Positions 42,004 to 51,370 of a DNA stretch of 64,000 nucleotides are shown here, piece by piece. Numbering within the stretch: position 1 is the first letter of the stretch; each line of letters starts with the position of its first letter. The translations under genes were made by a program, and so were the position numbers. The notes under the pieces are model-generated. The model did not search any database and had not been told where the DNA came from. It was given only the letters and a program-made list of their open reading frames with translations. The stretch lies in assembly GCF_006385175.1 (NCBI RefSeq), contig NZ_VFIY01000006.1:124001-188000 (forward strand), read 5' to 3'. The stretch comes from Emcibacter nanhaiensis (lineage in GTDB: Bacteria; Pseudomonadota; Alphaproteobacteria; Sphingomonadales; Emcibacteraceae).

Positions 42004-42909
42004 ATGACCGACGACCTGACAGATCCGGTACAGGCGGACATCACTTATGAAACGGAAGAGCCGGTGCTGTACCGGACCGAGGGACCGCTGGCGTATATCA
42101 CCCTCAACCGGCCGCAGTTTCATAACGTGCAGAATTCCCAGATGACCTATGCCCTGGACGATGCCTTCCAGCGCGCCACCGATGACGACGAGATCAAGGT
42201 GATTATCCTGAAATCGGACGCCAAGCATTTCTCCGCCGGGCATGACATCGGCACGCCGGGGCGGGATTTCGACAAAAGCTTCGATCGCCGCCTGATGTGG
42301 TACGACCATGCCAACAAACCGGGCGCGGAAAAGGCCTTTATCCGGGAGCAGGAAGTCTATCTCGGCATGTGCCGGCGCTGGCGCGACATCCCCAAACCGA
42401 CCATCGCCCAGGTGCACGGCGCCTGCATTGCCGGTGGCCTGATGCTGGCCTGGGTCTGCGACCTGATTGTCGCGTCGGACGATGCTTTTTTCCAGGATCC
42501 GGTGTTGCAGATGGGCTTTCCCGGGGTGGAATATTTCGCCCACAGTTTTGAACTGAACGCCCGGATTGCCAAGGAGTTCCTGTTCCTCGGCGAGCGCATG
42601 CCGGCGAGCCGCGCCTATGAGATGGGCATGGTCAATAAGGTGGTGCCGCGGGCGGAGCTGGAAGACTGTGTGAAGCAGATGGCGGAGAAGATCGCCGCCC
42701 AGCCGCGGCTCGGCCTGCTGCTCACCAAGCAGGCCATCAACCATATGGAAGATCTGCAGGGCAAGCGCACCGGCATGGATGCGGTCTTTGCCATGCATCA
42801 TTTCGCCCATGCCCAGAACCAGCTGGTGAAGGGCGATTATATCGCCGGCTTTGACGGCAAGAGCATGGCCAAAGCCAATAAGGACAAGGAAGAGGGCGGG
42901 GATAAGTAA
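42004..42909 (+). CDS. Enoyl-CoA hydratase/isomerase (crotonase) family protein
   Basis: 301 aa, starting 1 nt after ipdB. Crotonase core with LKSDAKHFSAGHDIG and HGACIAGGLMLAWVCDL as oxyanion blocks. Longer than typical hydratases, with an N-terminal extension and a Lys-rich tail. One of two crotonases in this operon; the other is the EchA20-like protein. Substrate is a steroid-derived acyl-CoA by context only. Confidence 0.85.
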   Translation: MTDDLTDPVQADITYETEEPVLYRTEGPLAYITLNRPQFHNVQNSQMTYALDDAFQRATDDDEIKVIILKSDAKHFSAGHDIGTPGRDFDKSFDRRLMWYDHANKPGAEKAFIREQEVYLGMCRRWRDIPKPTIAQVHGACIAGGLMLAWVCDLIVASDDAFFQDPVLQMGFPGVEYFAHSFELNARIAKEFLFLGERMPASRAYEMGMVNKVVPRAELEDCVKQMAEKIAAQPRLGLLLTKQAINHMEDLQGKRTGMDAVFAMHHFAHAQNQLVKGDYIAGFDGKSMAKANKDKEEGGDK

Positions 42910-43994
42910 TGAGCGCCTTTGAGACAGCTCTTACCGAAAAGCTTGGCTGCCGCCATCCGGTGATCCAGACCGCTATGGGTTGGGTCTCGTCACCGGATCT
43001 GGTGGTGGCCACCTCGGAGGCTGGTGGCTTCGGTTTCCTGGCCGGGGCGGTGATGACGCCGGCGGAAGTGGAGGCCGGGATCAGGGACATCAAGGCCCGG
43101 ACCGACAAGCTGTTCGGCGTCAATTTCCATATGTTCCAGCCGGGCGCCAAAGAGATTGTCGAGATCATCCTGTCCCATAGTGACCGGGTGCGGGCCATTT
43201 CCTACGGCCGTGGTCCGGACGGGGCGACAGTCAAGCGCTTCAAAGAGGCCGGGGTGCTGTGCATACCCACCGTGGGCGCGGTGCGTCATGCGGTCAAGGC
43301 GGTCAAGCAGGGCGCCGACATGGTGGTGATCCAGGGCGGCGAAGGCGGCGGCCATACCGGCGCCGTGCCGACCACGCTGCTGCTGCCGCAGGTGCTGGAT
43401 GCGGTGGATGTGCCGGTGATCGCCGCCGGCGGCTTCCGCGACGGACGCGGCCTCGCGGCGGCGCTGGCCTTCGGCGCGGCGGGTATCGCCATGGGCACGA
43501 GATTCTTGCTGACGCAGGAAAGCCCGGTGCCGGTTCAAACGAAAGAGAGATATCTGCAGGCGGGGGTCGACCAGATCCCGGTCTCTAGGCAGGTGGACGG
43601 CATACCGCAGCGCATGGTGATGAACCGGGTGCTGGCCGATCTGGAAGGGGCGAGCAAACCGGGCCTGCTGCTGCGCGGTATCCGCAATGCCCTGGCCTTC
43701 AAGAAACTGACCAATGCCAGCCTGACCGCCATGCTGAAGTCCGCTTGGAACATGGCGAAAAAGACCGACATGACCATGGGGCAGGTGATGATGTCCGGTA
43801 GTGCCCCGGTGCTGATCCAGCGCGCCATGGTCCAGGGCCATCCGGATGAGGGCGTTCTGCCCTCCGGACAGGTGGCGGGACTGATTGAAGATATTCCCAC
43901 GGTTGCGGAACTGATCGGCGGGATCATGGGCGATGCGGAACAGAGGATCTCAAGCCTCTGTGGTGACAAAGAGGGACAGGGACATGCCGATTAA
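42909..43994 (+). CDS. ipdC: Nitronate-monooxygenase-family flavoprotein, IpdC-like
   Basis: 361 aa; the ATG overlaps the previous stop by one base. FMN-binding TIM barrel with blocks QTAMGWVSSPDLV, VIQGGEGGGHTG, IAAGGFRDGRGLAAALAFGAAGIAMGTRF. In steroid clusters this family member (IpdC) is a reductase of the HIP pathway acting on 5-OH-HIPE-CoA. True nitronate oxidation is the generic alternative. Confidence 0.83.
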   Translation: MSAFETALTEKLGCRHPVIQTAMGWVSSPDLVVATSEAGGFGFLAGAVMTPAEVEAGIRDIKARTDKLFGVNFHMFQPGAKEIVEIILSHSDRVRAISYGRGPDGATVKRFKEAGVLCIPTVGAVRHAVKAVKQGADMVVIQGGEGGGHTGAVPTTLLLPQVLDAVDVPVIAAGGFRDGRGLAAALAFGAAGIAMGTRFLLTQESPVPVQTKERYLQAGVDQIPVSRQVDGIPQRMVMNRVLADLEGASKPGLLLRGIRNALAFKKLTNASLTAMLKSAWNMAKKTDMTMGQVMMSGSAPVLIQRAMVQGHPDEGVLPSGQVAGLIEDIPTVAELIGGIMGDAEQRISSLCGDKEGQGHAD

Positions 43995-44733
43995 TGTGAA
44001 TATCCATGACGGGATCGGGGAGATTATTTTCGACCATCCGCCGGTCAATGCCTTTGACAGCAAGCTGTGGCTGGAGCTGCCGGAACTCGTGACCAACACC
44101 GCTTCAAACCCGGAAGTGAAAGTGGTGCTGATCCGGGCCGAGGGCAAGGGCTTCCAGGCCGGGGTGGACATCAAGGAACTGCAGGCCAAGCCGGATATGA
44201 TCCCGCTGGTCAACCGGGGTAATTTCCTGACCGGTCAGGCCATTCACACCGCAGAGGTGCCGGTGGTCTGCGCCGTGCACGGCTTCATCATGGGCGGCGG
44301 CGTCATTATCTGCGGTGCGTCCGACACTATCATTGCCTCTGATGATGCTTTTTTCGCCCTGCCGGAAATCGACCGCGGGGCCATGGGCGGGGCGTCCCAT
44401 CTGTCACGCATGCTGCCGCTGTACAAGGTGCGCGCGGCCTTCTTCACCGGCAGCAACATCACGGCCGAGGAAATGTACCGCCTGGGCGCGGTCGAAAAGG
44501 TGGTGCCGCGGGACAGGCTCTATGACGAGGCGCTCGCCTTCTGCCGGGTGATCGCCTCCAAGAGCCGCAAGGCCCTGACCATCGCCAAGGAAGCCTTGAA
44601 CGGCATCGAAGCGGCCGATGTGGACCGCAACTACCGCTGGGAACAGGGCTTTACCCTGGAAATGTATATGGAAGAAGACAGCCAGAAAGCCCGTGACGCC
44701 TTCGTCGAGGGCGGCAAGAAGGCGGACTTCTGA
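43984..44733 (+). CDS. echA20: EchA20-like ring-opening crotonase
   Basis: 249 aa from ATG 43984, overlapping ipdC by 11 nt. Crotonase with HPPVNAFDSKLW, RAEGKGFQAGVDIKELQ, GGGVIICGASDTIIASDDAFFALPE and a C-terminal YRWEQGFTLEM. These lines follow mycobacterial EchA20 closely. EchA20 hydrolyses HIEC-CoA to open ring D. Placement beside ipdABC supports it. Confidence 0.87.
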   Translation: MPINVNIHDGIGEIIFDHPPVNAFDSKLWLELPELVTNTASNPEVKVVLIRAEGKGFQAGVDIKELQAKPDMIPLVNRGNFLTGQAIHTAEVPVVCAVHGFIMGGGVIICGASDTIIASDDAFFALPEIDRGAMGGASHLSRMLPLYKVRAAFFTGSNITAEEMYRLGAVEKVVPRDRLYDEALAFCRVIASKSRKALTIAKEALNGIEAADVDRNYRWEQGFTLEMYMEEDSQKARDAFVEGGKKADF

Positions 44734-44735
44734 TC

Positions 44736-45896
44736 ATGGCGCTGGACTATACCGATAAGCAAAAGGCGTTCCGGGCCGAGGTACGGGCCTGGCTCAAAGA
44801 GCATGTGCCGGCCAAACCGCTGCCGTCCTTTGACACCAGGGAAGGCTTCGAGGCGCACCGCGAATGGGAAGCGACCCTGAACCAAGGCAATTATGGCATG
44901 GTGACCTGGCCCACCGAGTATGGCGGGCGCGGCGCGGACCTGATCGACTGGCTGATTTTCGAGGAAGAATATTACGGGGCGGGCGCGCCTCTCAGGGTGA
45001 ACCAGAACGGCATCTTCCTGCTCGGGCCGACCCTGATGGAGTTTGGGACTGACGACCAAAAGGCCCGTTTCCTGCCGCGCATGGCTTCCGGTGAAGAGAT
45101 CTGGGCCCAGGGCTGGTCCGAACCGGGCGCGGGCTCAGACATGGCGGCGATCCGCACCAAGGCGATCCGCGACGGCGATCAGTATGTGATCAATGGCCAG
45201 AAAACCTGGTCGACCCGGGCGGCTTACGCCGACTGGTGCTTCGGCCTGTTCCGCACCGATCCGGACAGCAGCCGTCATCATGGCCTGAGCTTCATCCTTC
45301 TGCCGCTCGATGCGGAGGGCATCACCATCCGGCCGATCCCCCAGCTCAATGGCCAGACCGGTTTTGCGGAAATCTTTTTCGACGATGTGCGGGTGCCGGT
45401 GGAAAACCGGCTCGCCGGTGAAGGCGACGGCTGGAAAGTGGCCATGGCCACAGCCGGGTTCGAGCGCGGGCTGATGCTGCGCAGTCCGGCCCGCTACCAG
45501 ATGGCGGCGAAACGGCTGGTTGAACTTTACCGCAAACATGCGGGCCGGATGCCGGGCAGTGTGCGCCGCCGGGTGCTGGATGCCTGGCTGGAGGCGGAGG
45601 CCTATTGCCTGTCCACCTACCAGACCGCCTCGCGCCTGATGGCGGGCGGGTCCATCGGGTCCGAAGCCAGCCTCAACAAGATATTCTGGTCCGAACTGGA
45701 CCGATCGTTGCACCGGACGGCAGTGATGATCCTCGGCGCGACAGCTGACCTGATGCCTCACGCCCCGGGCGGTGAAGACAACGGTAACTGGCTCGACGGT
45801 TATCTGTTCTCGCTGGCGGGACCGATCTACGCCGGCTCCAACGAGATCCAGCGCAACATTATCGCCGAGCGCCTGCTTGGCCTGCCGAGGGGATAG
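44736..45896 (+). CDS. Acyl-CoA dehydrogenase, large-type subunit of a probable heteromeric enzyme
   Basis: 386 aa, start 2 nt after the previous stop. Typical ACAD blocks WSEPGAGSDMAAIRTKA, GQKTWSTRAAYADW, FFDDVRVPVENRL and YAGSNEIQRNIIAERLLGLPRG. The canonical catalytic Glu just before Gly in the last block is Ala here, as in other steroid FadE proteins where the base lies elsewhere. The next gene is a shorter ACAD, so an alpha2-beta2 enzyme like IpdE1-IpdE2 is likely. Confidence 0.87.
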   Translation: MALDYTDKQKAFRAEVRAWLKEHVPAKPLPSFDTREGFEAHREWEATLNQGNYGMVTWPTEYGGRGADLIDWLIFEEEYYGAGAPLRVNQNGIFLLGPTLMEFGTDDQKARFLPRMASGEEIWAQGWSEPGAGSDMAAIRTKAIRDGDQYVINGQKTWSTRAAYADWCFGLFRTDPDSSRHHGLSFILLPLDAEGITIRPIPQLNGQTGFAEIFFDDVRVPVENRLAGEGDGWKVAMATAGFERGLMLRSPARYQMAAKRLVELYRKHAGRMPGSVRRRVLDAWLEAEAYCLSTYQTASRLMAGGSIGSEASLNKIFWSELDRSLHRTAVMILGATADLMPHAPGGEDNGNWLDGYLFSLAGPIYAGSNEIQRNIIAERLLGLPRG

Positions 45897-45900
45897 GGCC

Positions 45901-46935
45901 ATGGAATTTATCTTCACCCAGGACCAGCTCGATTTTCAGGAGGCCGTCAAAGGCTTCCTCGCCGGGGAATGCGACGTTGCCCATCTGCGCAAGATGGTGG
46001 AACAGGGCAAGACTTTTTCCGAAGATCGCTGGCAGCAGATGGCGGAGATGGGCCTGATGGGCCTGATACTGCCGGAGGAAGTTGGCGGGCTTGGCCTCAC
46101 GATCCGGGACTATATTCTGATCGCCGAGGAATGCGGCTATGCCGCCCTGCCGGAGCCGCTGCTGGAAACGGCGGTTGTGACAGCGCCGTTGCTGGCAGCC
46201 CTGGGCGGGCAGGAAGAATTTCTGCAAGAGGTTTGTAGCGGTGAGGCGATCATCGCTCTCAAGGACAGCCGTTCACCGGTGATTACCAACGGGGATCGGG
46301 CGAAGGCAGTTCTGAGCTATGACGGCTCGGCGATCCGGTTAGATAACACACCTGCTCTGCAGGCGAGTGAAAGTATTGATCCGCTGCGGCCGGTGTTTCT
46401 CTGTGAAGCTAATGGGGTCACGATTTCCGAGGGGGAAAATGCCGTAAGGCTGTGGCAGGCGGCGCTTGAGCGTTCAAGCCTGGTGGCTGCCGCCCAGCTG
46501 TATGGACTCGGACGGCGCATGGTGGACATGGCGGTGGACTATGCCAGGGACCGCCAGCAGTTCGGCAAACCGATTGGCTCCTTCCAGGCGGTCAAACATC
46601 ACCTGTCGTCGGTCATGGTGGCGCTGGAATTTGCCCGCCCACTGATTCACCGGGCGGCTTTCAGCCTGGCGGATGGTGATCCGCTGGCAACTGTTCATGT
46701 GGCCCAGGCCAAGCTCAAGGCCGGGGAGGCGGCGCTTCAGGCGACGGAAAGCGCCCATCAGGTGCATGGCGCCATGGGCTACACTTATGAGGTGGACCTG
46801 CATCTCTGGATGAAGCGGGTTTGGGCGCTCAATGCCGCGGCCGGAGACCTGTTGTTTTTAGAGGATCAACTTGAAAATACTGTGCTGGACGGCGACCTGC
46901 CGCTCGGGCCGGGCGCCACCTTTGGTGCAGCATAA
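45901..46935 (+). CDS. Acyl-CoA dehydrogenase, small-type partner subunit
   Basis: 344 aa from ATG 45901, 4 nt after the previous stop. Shorter than a standard ACAD. N-terminal helical domain clear (FTQDQLDFQEAVKGFL); C-terminal QLYGLGRRMVDMAVDYARDRQQFGKPIGSFQAVKHH and HQVHGAMGYTYEVDLH. The central beta-domain FAD loop is reduced, as in partner subunits of heterotetrameric steroid ACADs. Acts with the 44736 product. Confidence 0.86.
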   Translation: MEFIFTQDQLDFQEAVKGFLAGECDVAHLRKMVEQGKTFSEDRWQQMAEMGLMGLILPEEVGGLGLTIRDYILIAEECGYAALPEPLLETAVVTAPLLAALGGQEEFLQEVCSGEAIIALKDSRSPVITNGDRAKAVLSYDGSAIRLDNTPALQASESIDPLRPVFLCEANGVTISEGENAVRLWQAALERSSLVAAAQLYGLGRRMVDMAVDYARDRQQFGKPIGSFQAVKHHLSSVMVALEFARPLIHRAAFSLADGDPLATVHVAQAKLKAGEAALQATESAHQVHGAMGYTYEVDLHLWMKRVWALNAAAGDLLFLEDQLENTVLDGDLPLGPGATFGAA

Positions 46936-46952
46936 AGTTTGGGAGAGAATAA

Positions 46953-48104
46953 GTGAGTGAAGCCTATATCGTTGATGCGGTGCGCACGCCGGTGGGGCGG
47001 CGCAAGGGATCGCTGGCCCATGTGCATTCGGCTGATCTCGGCGCGGTGCCGCTGAAGGCGTTAATGGACCGTACCGGGGTCGATCCGTCAGCCGTGGAAG
47101 ATGTGATCTACGGCTGCTGCGACACGGTCGGCAGTCAGGCGGGCGATATCGCCCGCACCTGCTGGCTGGTGGCCGGACTGCCGGACCATGTCCCCGGCAC
47201 CACCATCGATCGCCAGTGCGGCTCGTCCCAGCAGGCGGTGCATTTCGCCGCGCAGGCGGTGATGAGCGGGACCCAGGATCTGGTGGTGGCCGGCGGGGTG
47301 CAGAATATGACCCAGATTCCGATCAGTTATGCCATGCTGGCGGCCCAGCCGCTGGGCATGGCCGACCCGTTTACCGGCTCGCCCGGCTGGGTCAAACGCT
47401 ACGGCCCGGACCAGCTGTCCCAGTTTAACTCCGCCCGGATGATTGCGGAAAAATGGAACATCTCCCGCGAGGAAATGGAACGCTTTGCATTGGAAAGCCA
47501 CATACGTGCCGCCCGCGCTCAGGACGAGGGTCGCTTTGAGGGTGAGATTACCTCTGTCGGCGACTTCAAAGCCGATGAAACCATTCGCCGTGACACCACG
47601 CTGGAGAAGATGGCTGAACTTGAACCATTGGATGAAGGAAGTCCGATAACAGCAGGTATTGCAAGCCAGATTTCGGATGCATCAGCCGCATTGTTGATTG
47701 CCTCCGAGCAGGCCGTCAAAGATCATAACCTGACGCCGCGGGCGCGCATTCATCATATCAGTGTGCGGGCCGACGATCCGGTCTGGATGCTGACCGCTCC
47801 CGCTCCGGCCACGGAATATGCCCTCAAAAAATGCGGCATGACAATGCAGGACGTTGACCTGGTGGAAATCAACGAAGCCTTTGCTTCGGTGGTGTTGTCC
47901 TGGGCGAAGGATATGGACGCCGATCTCTCCAAGGTGAATGTGAACGGCGGGGCGATTGCGCTTGGCCATCCGCTCGGCGCGACCGGAGCGCGGCTGATGA
48001 CGACTTTGCTGAATGAGCTGGAACGGACCGGCGGGCGCTACGGGATGCAGACCATGTGTGAAGGTGGTGGCCAGGCCAACGTCACCATTATTGAACGACT
48101 GTAA
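46953..48104 (+). CDS. fadA6: Thiolase, FadA6-like
   Basis: 383 aa from GTG 46953 with GGGAGAG upstream. Catalytic Cys89 (TIDRQCGSSQQAV), His in GHPLGATGAR and Cys in MCEGGGQANVTIIERL. Sequence follows mycobacterial FadA6 (AYIVDAVRTPVGRRKG...GVQNMTQIPIS). FadA6 performs thiolytic cleavage late in C/D-ring degradation. Confidence 0.87.
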   Translation: MSEAYIVDAVRTPVGRRKGSLAHVHSADLGAVPLKALMDRTGVDPSAVEDVIYGCCDTVGSQAGDIARTCWLVAGLPDHVPGTTIDRQCGSSQQAVHFAAQAVMSGTQDLVVAGGVQNMTQIPISYAMLAAQPLGMADPFTGSPGWVKRYGPDQLSQFNSARMIAEKWNISREEMERFALESHIRAARAQDEGRFEGEITSVGDFKADETIRRDTTLEKMAELEPLDEGSPITAGIASQISDASAALLIASEQAVKDHNLTPRARIHHISVRADDPVWMLTAPAPATEYALKKCGMTMQDVDLVEINEAFASVVLSWAKDMDADLSKVNVNGGAIALGHPLGATGARLMTTLLNELERTGGRYGMQTMCEGGGQANVTIIERL

Positions 48105-48116
48105 GGGAACACTGTG

Positions 48117-49025
48117 ATGAGTGGAATTTGTGAGGGACGGGTAGTTCTGGTAACCGGCGCGGGCCGCGGGCTCGGCCGGGAATATGCCTTGGAGCTGGCC
48201 CGGCAGGGCGCCAAAGTGGTGGTCAACGACCTGGGCGTCAGCAACCAGGGTGAAGGTGGAGAAAACACCCCCGCAGAGCAGGTGGTCGCGGAGATCGCCG
48301 CGCTGGGTGGTGAGGCCGTCGCCAACTTCGGCGATGTGTCCGACATGACCTCCGCCGGGGACATGATCAAGCAGGCGCTGGATACCTTTGGTGACCTTCA
48401 TGCCGTGGTCAACAACGCCGGTATCGTGCGCGACCGCATGTTTGTCTCCGCGACCGAGGATGAATGGGACGCCACCATGAAGGTGCATCTAAAGGGCCAT
48501 TTCGCAGTCGCCTCCAATGCCGTGGCCTACTGGCGCGGCAAGGCCAAAGAGACCGGCTCCACCGTGGATGCCCGCATCATCAATACCACCTCCGGCGCGG
48601 GGTTGCAGGGCTCCATCGGTCAGAGCGCCTATTCGACGGCCAAAGGGGGCATTGCCGCTTTGACCCTGGTGCAGGCGGCGGAACTGGCGCGCTATGGCAT
48701 TACCGCCAATGCGCTGGCTCCGGCAGCCCGCACCCGCATGACCGAAGCGGCCTTTGGCGACGCCATGGCGGCACCGGAAGACGGCTTTGATGAAAATGAT
48801 CCGGCCAACTGCGCCCCGATTGTCGCCTGGCTGGCGAGCCCGGAAAGCGCCGGGGTGACCGGGCAGGTGTTCGAAATCAAGGGTGGCATGATCATGCTGG
48901 AAGACGGCTGGCGCGAAGGGCCATCCGTGGATATCCATGCCCGCTGGAAGCCGGAAGATGTCACCGAAGCGGTCAAGGGCCTTCTGGAACAGGCCATGCC
49001 GGCCCGCAAAGTCTGGGGAAGCTGA
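48117..49025 (+). CDS. Short-chain dehydrogenase, 17-beta-HSD4/multifunctional-enzyme type
   Basis: 302 aa from ATG 48117 (a GTG lies directly before). VVLVTGAGRGLGREYALELA cofactor block, NDLGVSNQGEG, and catalytic Tyr-x3-Lys in SAYSTAKGGIAAL. The NDLG and EGGENTP insertion marks the subgroup that acts as 3-hydroxyacyl-CoA or 17-beta-hydroxysteroid dehydrogenase. Role: NAD-dependent beta-oxidation of steroid-derived acyl-CoA. Confidence 0.86.
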   Translation: MSGICEGRVVLVTGAGRGLGREYALELARQGAKVVVNDLGVSNQGEGGENTPAEQVVAEIAALGGEAVANFGDVSDMTSAGDMIKQALDTFGDLHAVVNNAGIVRDRMFVSATEDEWDATMKVHLKGHFAVASNAVAYWRGKAKETGSTVDARIINTTSGAGLQGSIGQSAYSTAKGGIAALTLVQAAELARYGITANALAPAARTRMTEAAFGDAMAAPEDGFDENDPANCAPIVAWLASPESAGVTGQVFEIKGGMIMLEDGWREGPSVDIHARWKPEDVTEAVKGLLEQAMPARKVWGS

Positions 49026-49028
49026 ATC

Positions 49029-50156
49029 ATGAATTTTACTTTTTCCGAAGAACAGAATCTGATCCGGGAAACCGCCCGCGGTTTCCTGGAGGAAATCTCT
49101 CCCTCGACCGCAGTGCGCCAGTGGATGGAGAGCGACAAAGGCTATGATGACGGCATCTGGCAGCAGCTGGCCGAGGACATGGGCTGGGCGGCGCTGGCGA
49201 TCCCTGAAGACTACGATGGCCTTGGCCTCGGCTATGTGGAACTGGCTATCATTATGGAGGAATGTGGCTACCGCCTGACCGGTTCGCCGCTGTTCGCCAC
49301 CATCTGCCAGGCGGCCCAGGCGCTGATCCATGGCGGCACCGAGGCGCAGAAGCAGGCCCATCTGCCGGCCATCGCCGCCGGCCAGACCACGGCCACGCTG
49401 GCCTTTGGTAATGGGGGAAGTTTCGGGCTTGACGATATTACCCTCAGCTACCGCGAAGAAGGCGACGGCTTTATGCTGAACGGCACCGCCGGGCAGGTCA
49501 TTGACGGCGCCAGCGCCGACCTGATTATCACGGTGGCCCGCAAAGAGGGGAGCGCTGACGAAAGCGGCGTGCGGCTGTTTGTTCTGCCCCGCGAAACGAC
49601 AGGTCTTTCTGCGACCACCCTCAAAACCATGGACCAGACCCGGCGTCTCACCCGTCTGGAATTTGCCAATGTGACTGTCGGGTCCGATACGTCACTTGAA
49701 GGCGGCTGGGATTGTTTTTTAAAGACCTGCCGTATCGCTTCCATCATGCTGGCGGCAGAACAGCTTGGTGTGTCCCGCTGGTGCCTGGACGCTGCGGTGA
49801 CCTATGCCATGGACCGCATGCAGTTCGGCCGGGCCATCGGATCGTTCCAGGCGATCAAGCATAAATGCGCCGACATGATGGTGCGGGTGGAAAGCGGCAT
49901 TTCCGGCCTTTATTACGCCGCCTGTGTCATTGATGCGGATACCGATGAACTGGCCGAGGCCTCCCCCATCGCCAAGGCGACCTTGTGCAGTGACGCCATG
50001 AAGAACGCCGCCGAATGCCTGCAGATCCACGGCGGCATCGGCATTACCTGGGAAGCCGACGTGCATCTTTATTTCAAACGCGCCCGGGCTGGAGAGTCCC
50101 AGCTCGGCGCACCGGCCTGGCACCGGGAGCAGATGGCTCTCGCCATGGACTTGTGA
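49029..50156 (+). CDS. Acyl-CoA dehydrogenase, partner-type subunit
   Basis: 375 aa, 3 nt after the previous stop. FTFSEEQNLIRETARGFLEEI start, EQLGVSRWCLDAAVTYAMDRMQFGRAIGSFQAIKHK, and HGGIGITWEADVHLYFKRA near the end. Immediately followed by the FadE30-like gene, repeating the two-ACAD arrangement at 44736-46935. A heteromeric enzyme is likely. Confidence 0.87.
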   Translation: MNFTFSEEQNLIRETARGFLEEISPSTAVRQWMESDKGYDDGIWQQLAEDMGWAALAIPEDYDGLGLGYVELAIIMEECGYRLTGSPLFATICQAAQALIHGGTEAQKQAHLPAIAAGQTTATLAFGNGGSFGLDDITLSYREEGDGFMLNGTAGQVIDGASADLIITVARKEGSADESGVRLFVLPRETTGLSATTLKTMDQTRRLTRLEFANVTVGSDTSLEGGWDCFLKTCRIASIMLAAEQLGVSRWCLDAAVTYAMDRMQFGRAIGSFQAIKHKCADMMVRVESGISGLYYAACVIDADTDELAEASPIAKATLCSDAMKNAAECLQIHGGIGITWEADVHLYFKRARAGESQLGAPAWHREQMALAMDL

Positions 50157-50172
50157 GTGGAGGGAGAGGACA

Positions 50173-51360
50173 ATGGATCTGAATTTTTCACCAGAAGAAA
50201 ATGCCTTCCGCGCCGAAATCAGGAGCTGGCTTGCGGAACATTTGAACGGCGAATTTGCCCATATCAGGGGCCTTGGCGGCACTGGTGAGCAACTGGAAGG
50301 CTTTGAGGAACGCATCAAATGGGAACAGTTCCTCGGCCAATCCGGCTGGGCGGCCATCGGCTGGCCCAAAGCGTTCGGCGGTCGCGGTGCGAGCCTGATG
50401 GAACAGGTGATCTTTGCCGAGGAATATGCCCGGGCCGGGGCGCCGGGACGGCTGACCCATATCGGTCTGGAACTGGCGGCGCCGACCATCATGGCTTTTG
50501 GCAGTGACGAACAGAAAGCACGCTTCCTGCCGAAAATCCGTGATGCCGAGGAACTCTGGTGCCAGGGTTTTTCCGAGCCCGGGGCCGGATCGGACCTGTC
50601 CAACATCCGTACCAAGGCGCGGCGCGAGGGCGATGAATGGGTGATTGAGGGGCAGAAAATCTGGACCAGCCACGCCCAGCATTCCGACTGGTGTTTCCTG
50701 TTGTGCCGGACCGAGGAAGGATCTAGGAATCACAAGGGCTTATCCTTCCTTCTTGTACCAATGGATCAGCCGGGTATTGACGTGCGGCCGATCAAGCAGC
50801 TGACCGGGGATGCTGAATTCAACGAGGTCTTTTTTGACGGTGCCCGCACCAAGGCTGACCTGGTGGTGGGCGGCGAGGGCAACGGCTGGAAGGTGGCCAT
50901 GGCGACGCTGACTTTCGAGCGCGGGGTCTCGACCCTGGCGCAGCAGGCCAACTTCCGCAATGAACTGGACGAGATCATTGCGCTGGCCAAAGCCAACGAT
51001 ACCGCGAAAGACCCCATCATCCGCCAGCGTCTGGCCGAAGCAGAAATGGGCCTTCGGGTGCAGCGTTACAATGCTCTGCGCACCCTGACTAATGCGGAAA
51101 GCGGCACTTTCAGCCGCGAGGGCTATATCGCCAAAATCTTCTGGGCCAGCTGGCACCGGGAGCTCGGCAAGCTGGCCATGGATATCATGGGGCCGGAGGC
51201 GGAACTGATCAGCCAGGACCATGACTACAAGATGAAGCGGCTGCAGAACCTGTTCCTGTTCAGCCGCTCCGACACCATCTATGCCGGCACCAACCAGGTG
51301 CAGCGGAACATCATTGCCGAACGGGCGCTGATGATGCCCAAGGAACCCCGCGGGGCGTAA
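50173..51360 (+). CDS. fadE30: Acyl-CoA dehydrogenase, FadE30-like
   Basis: 395 aa with GGAGGGAGAGG upstream. LNGEFAHIRGLGGTGEQLEGFEERIKWE, LWCQGFSEPGAGSDLSNI, LTGDAEFNEVFFDGART and MATLTFERGVSTLAQQ follow mycobacterial FadE30 almost line for line. FadE30 dehydrogenates 5-OH-HIP-CoA. As there, it is next to the ipdF-like SDR. Confidence 0.88.
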   Translation: MDLNFSPEENAFRAEIRSWLAEHLNGEFAHIRGLGGTGEQLEGFEERIKWEQFLGQSGWAAIGWPKAFGGRGASLMEQVIFAEEYARAGAPGRLTHIGLELAAPTIMAFGSDEQKARFLPKIRDAEELWCQGFSEPGAGSDLSNIRTKARREGDEWVIEGQKIWTSHAQHSDWCFLLCRTEEGSRNHKGLSFLLVPMDQPGIDVRPIKQLTGDAEFNEVFFDGARTKADLVVGGEGNGWKVAMATLTFERGVSTLAQQANFRNELDEIIALAKANDTAKDPIIRQRLAEAEMGLRVQRYNALRTLTNAESGTFSREGYIAKIFWASWHRELGKLAMDIMGPEAELISQDHDYKMKRLQNLFLFSRSDTIYAGTNQVQRNIIAERALMMPKEPRGA

Positions 51361-51370
51361 GGAGAGAGAT

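Noticed and set aside
42909-43994. Ordinary nitronate monooxygenase for nitroalkane detoxification
   Set aside because: Overlapping genes on both sides belong to the HIP pathway, where the same family member is IpdC.
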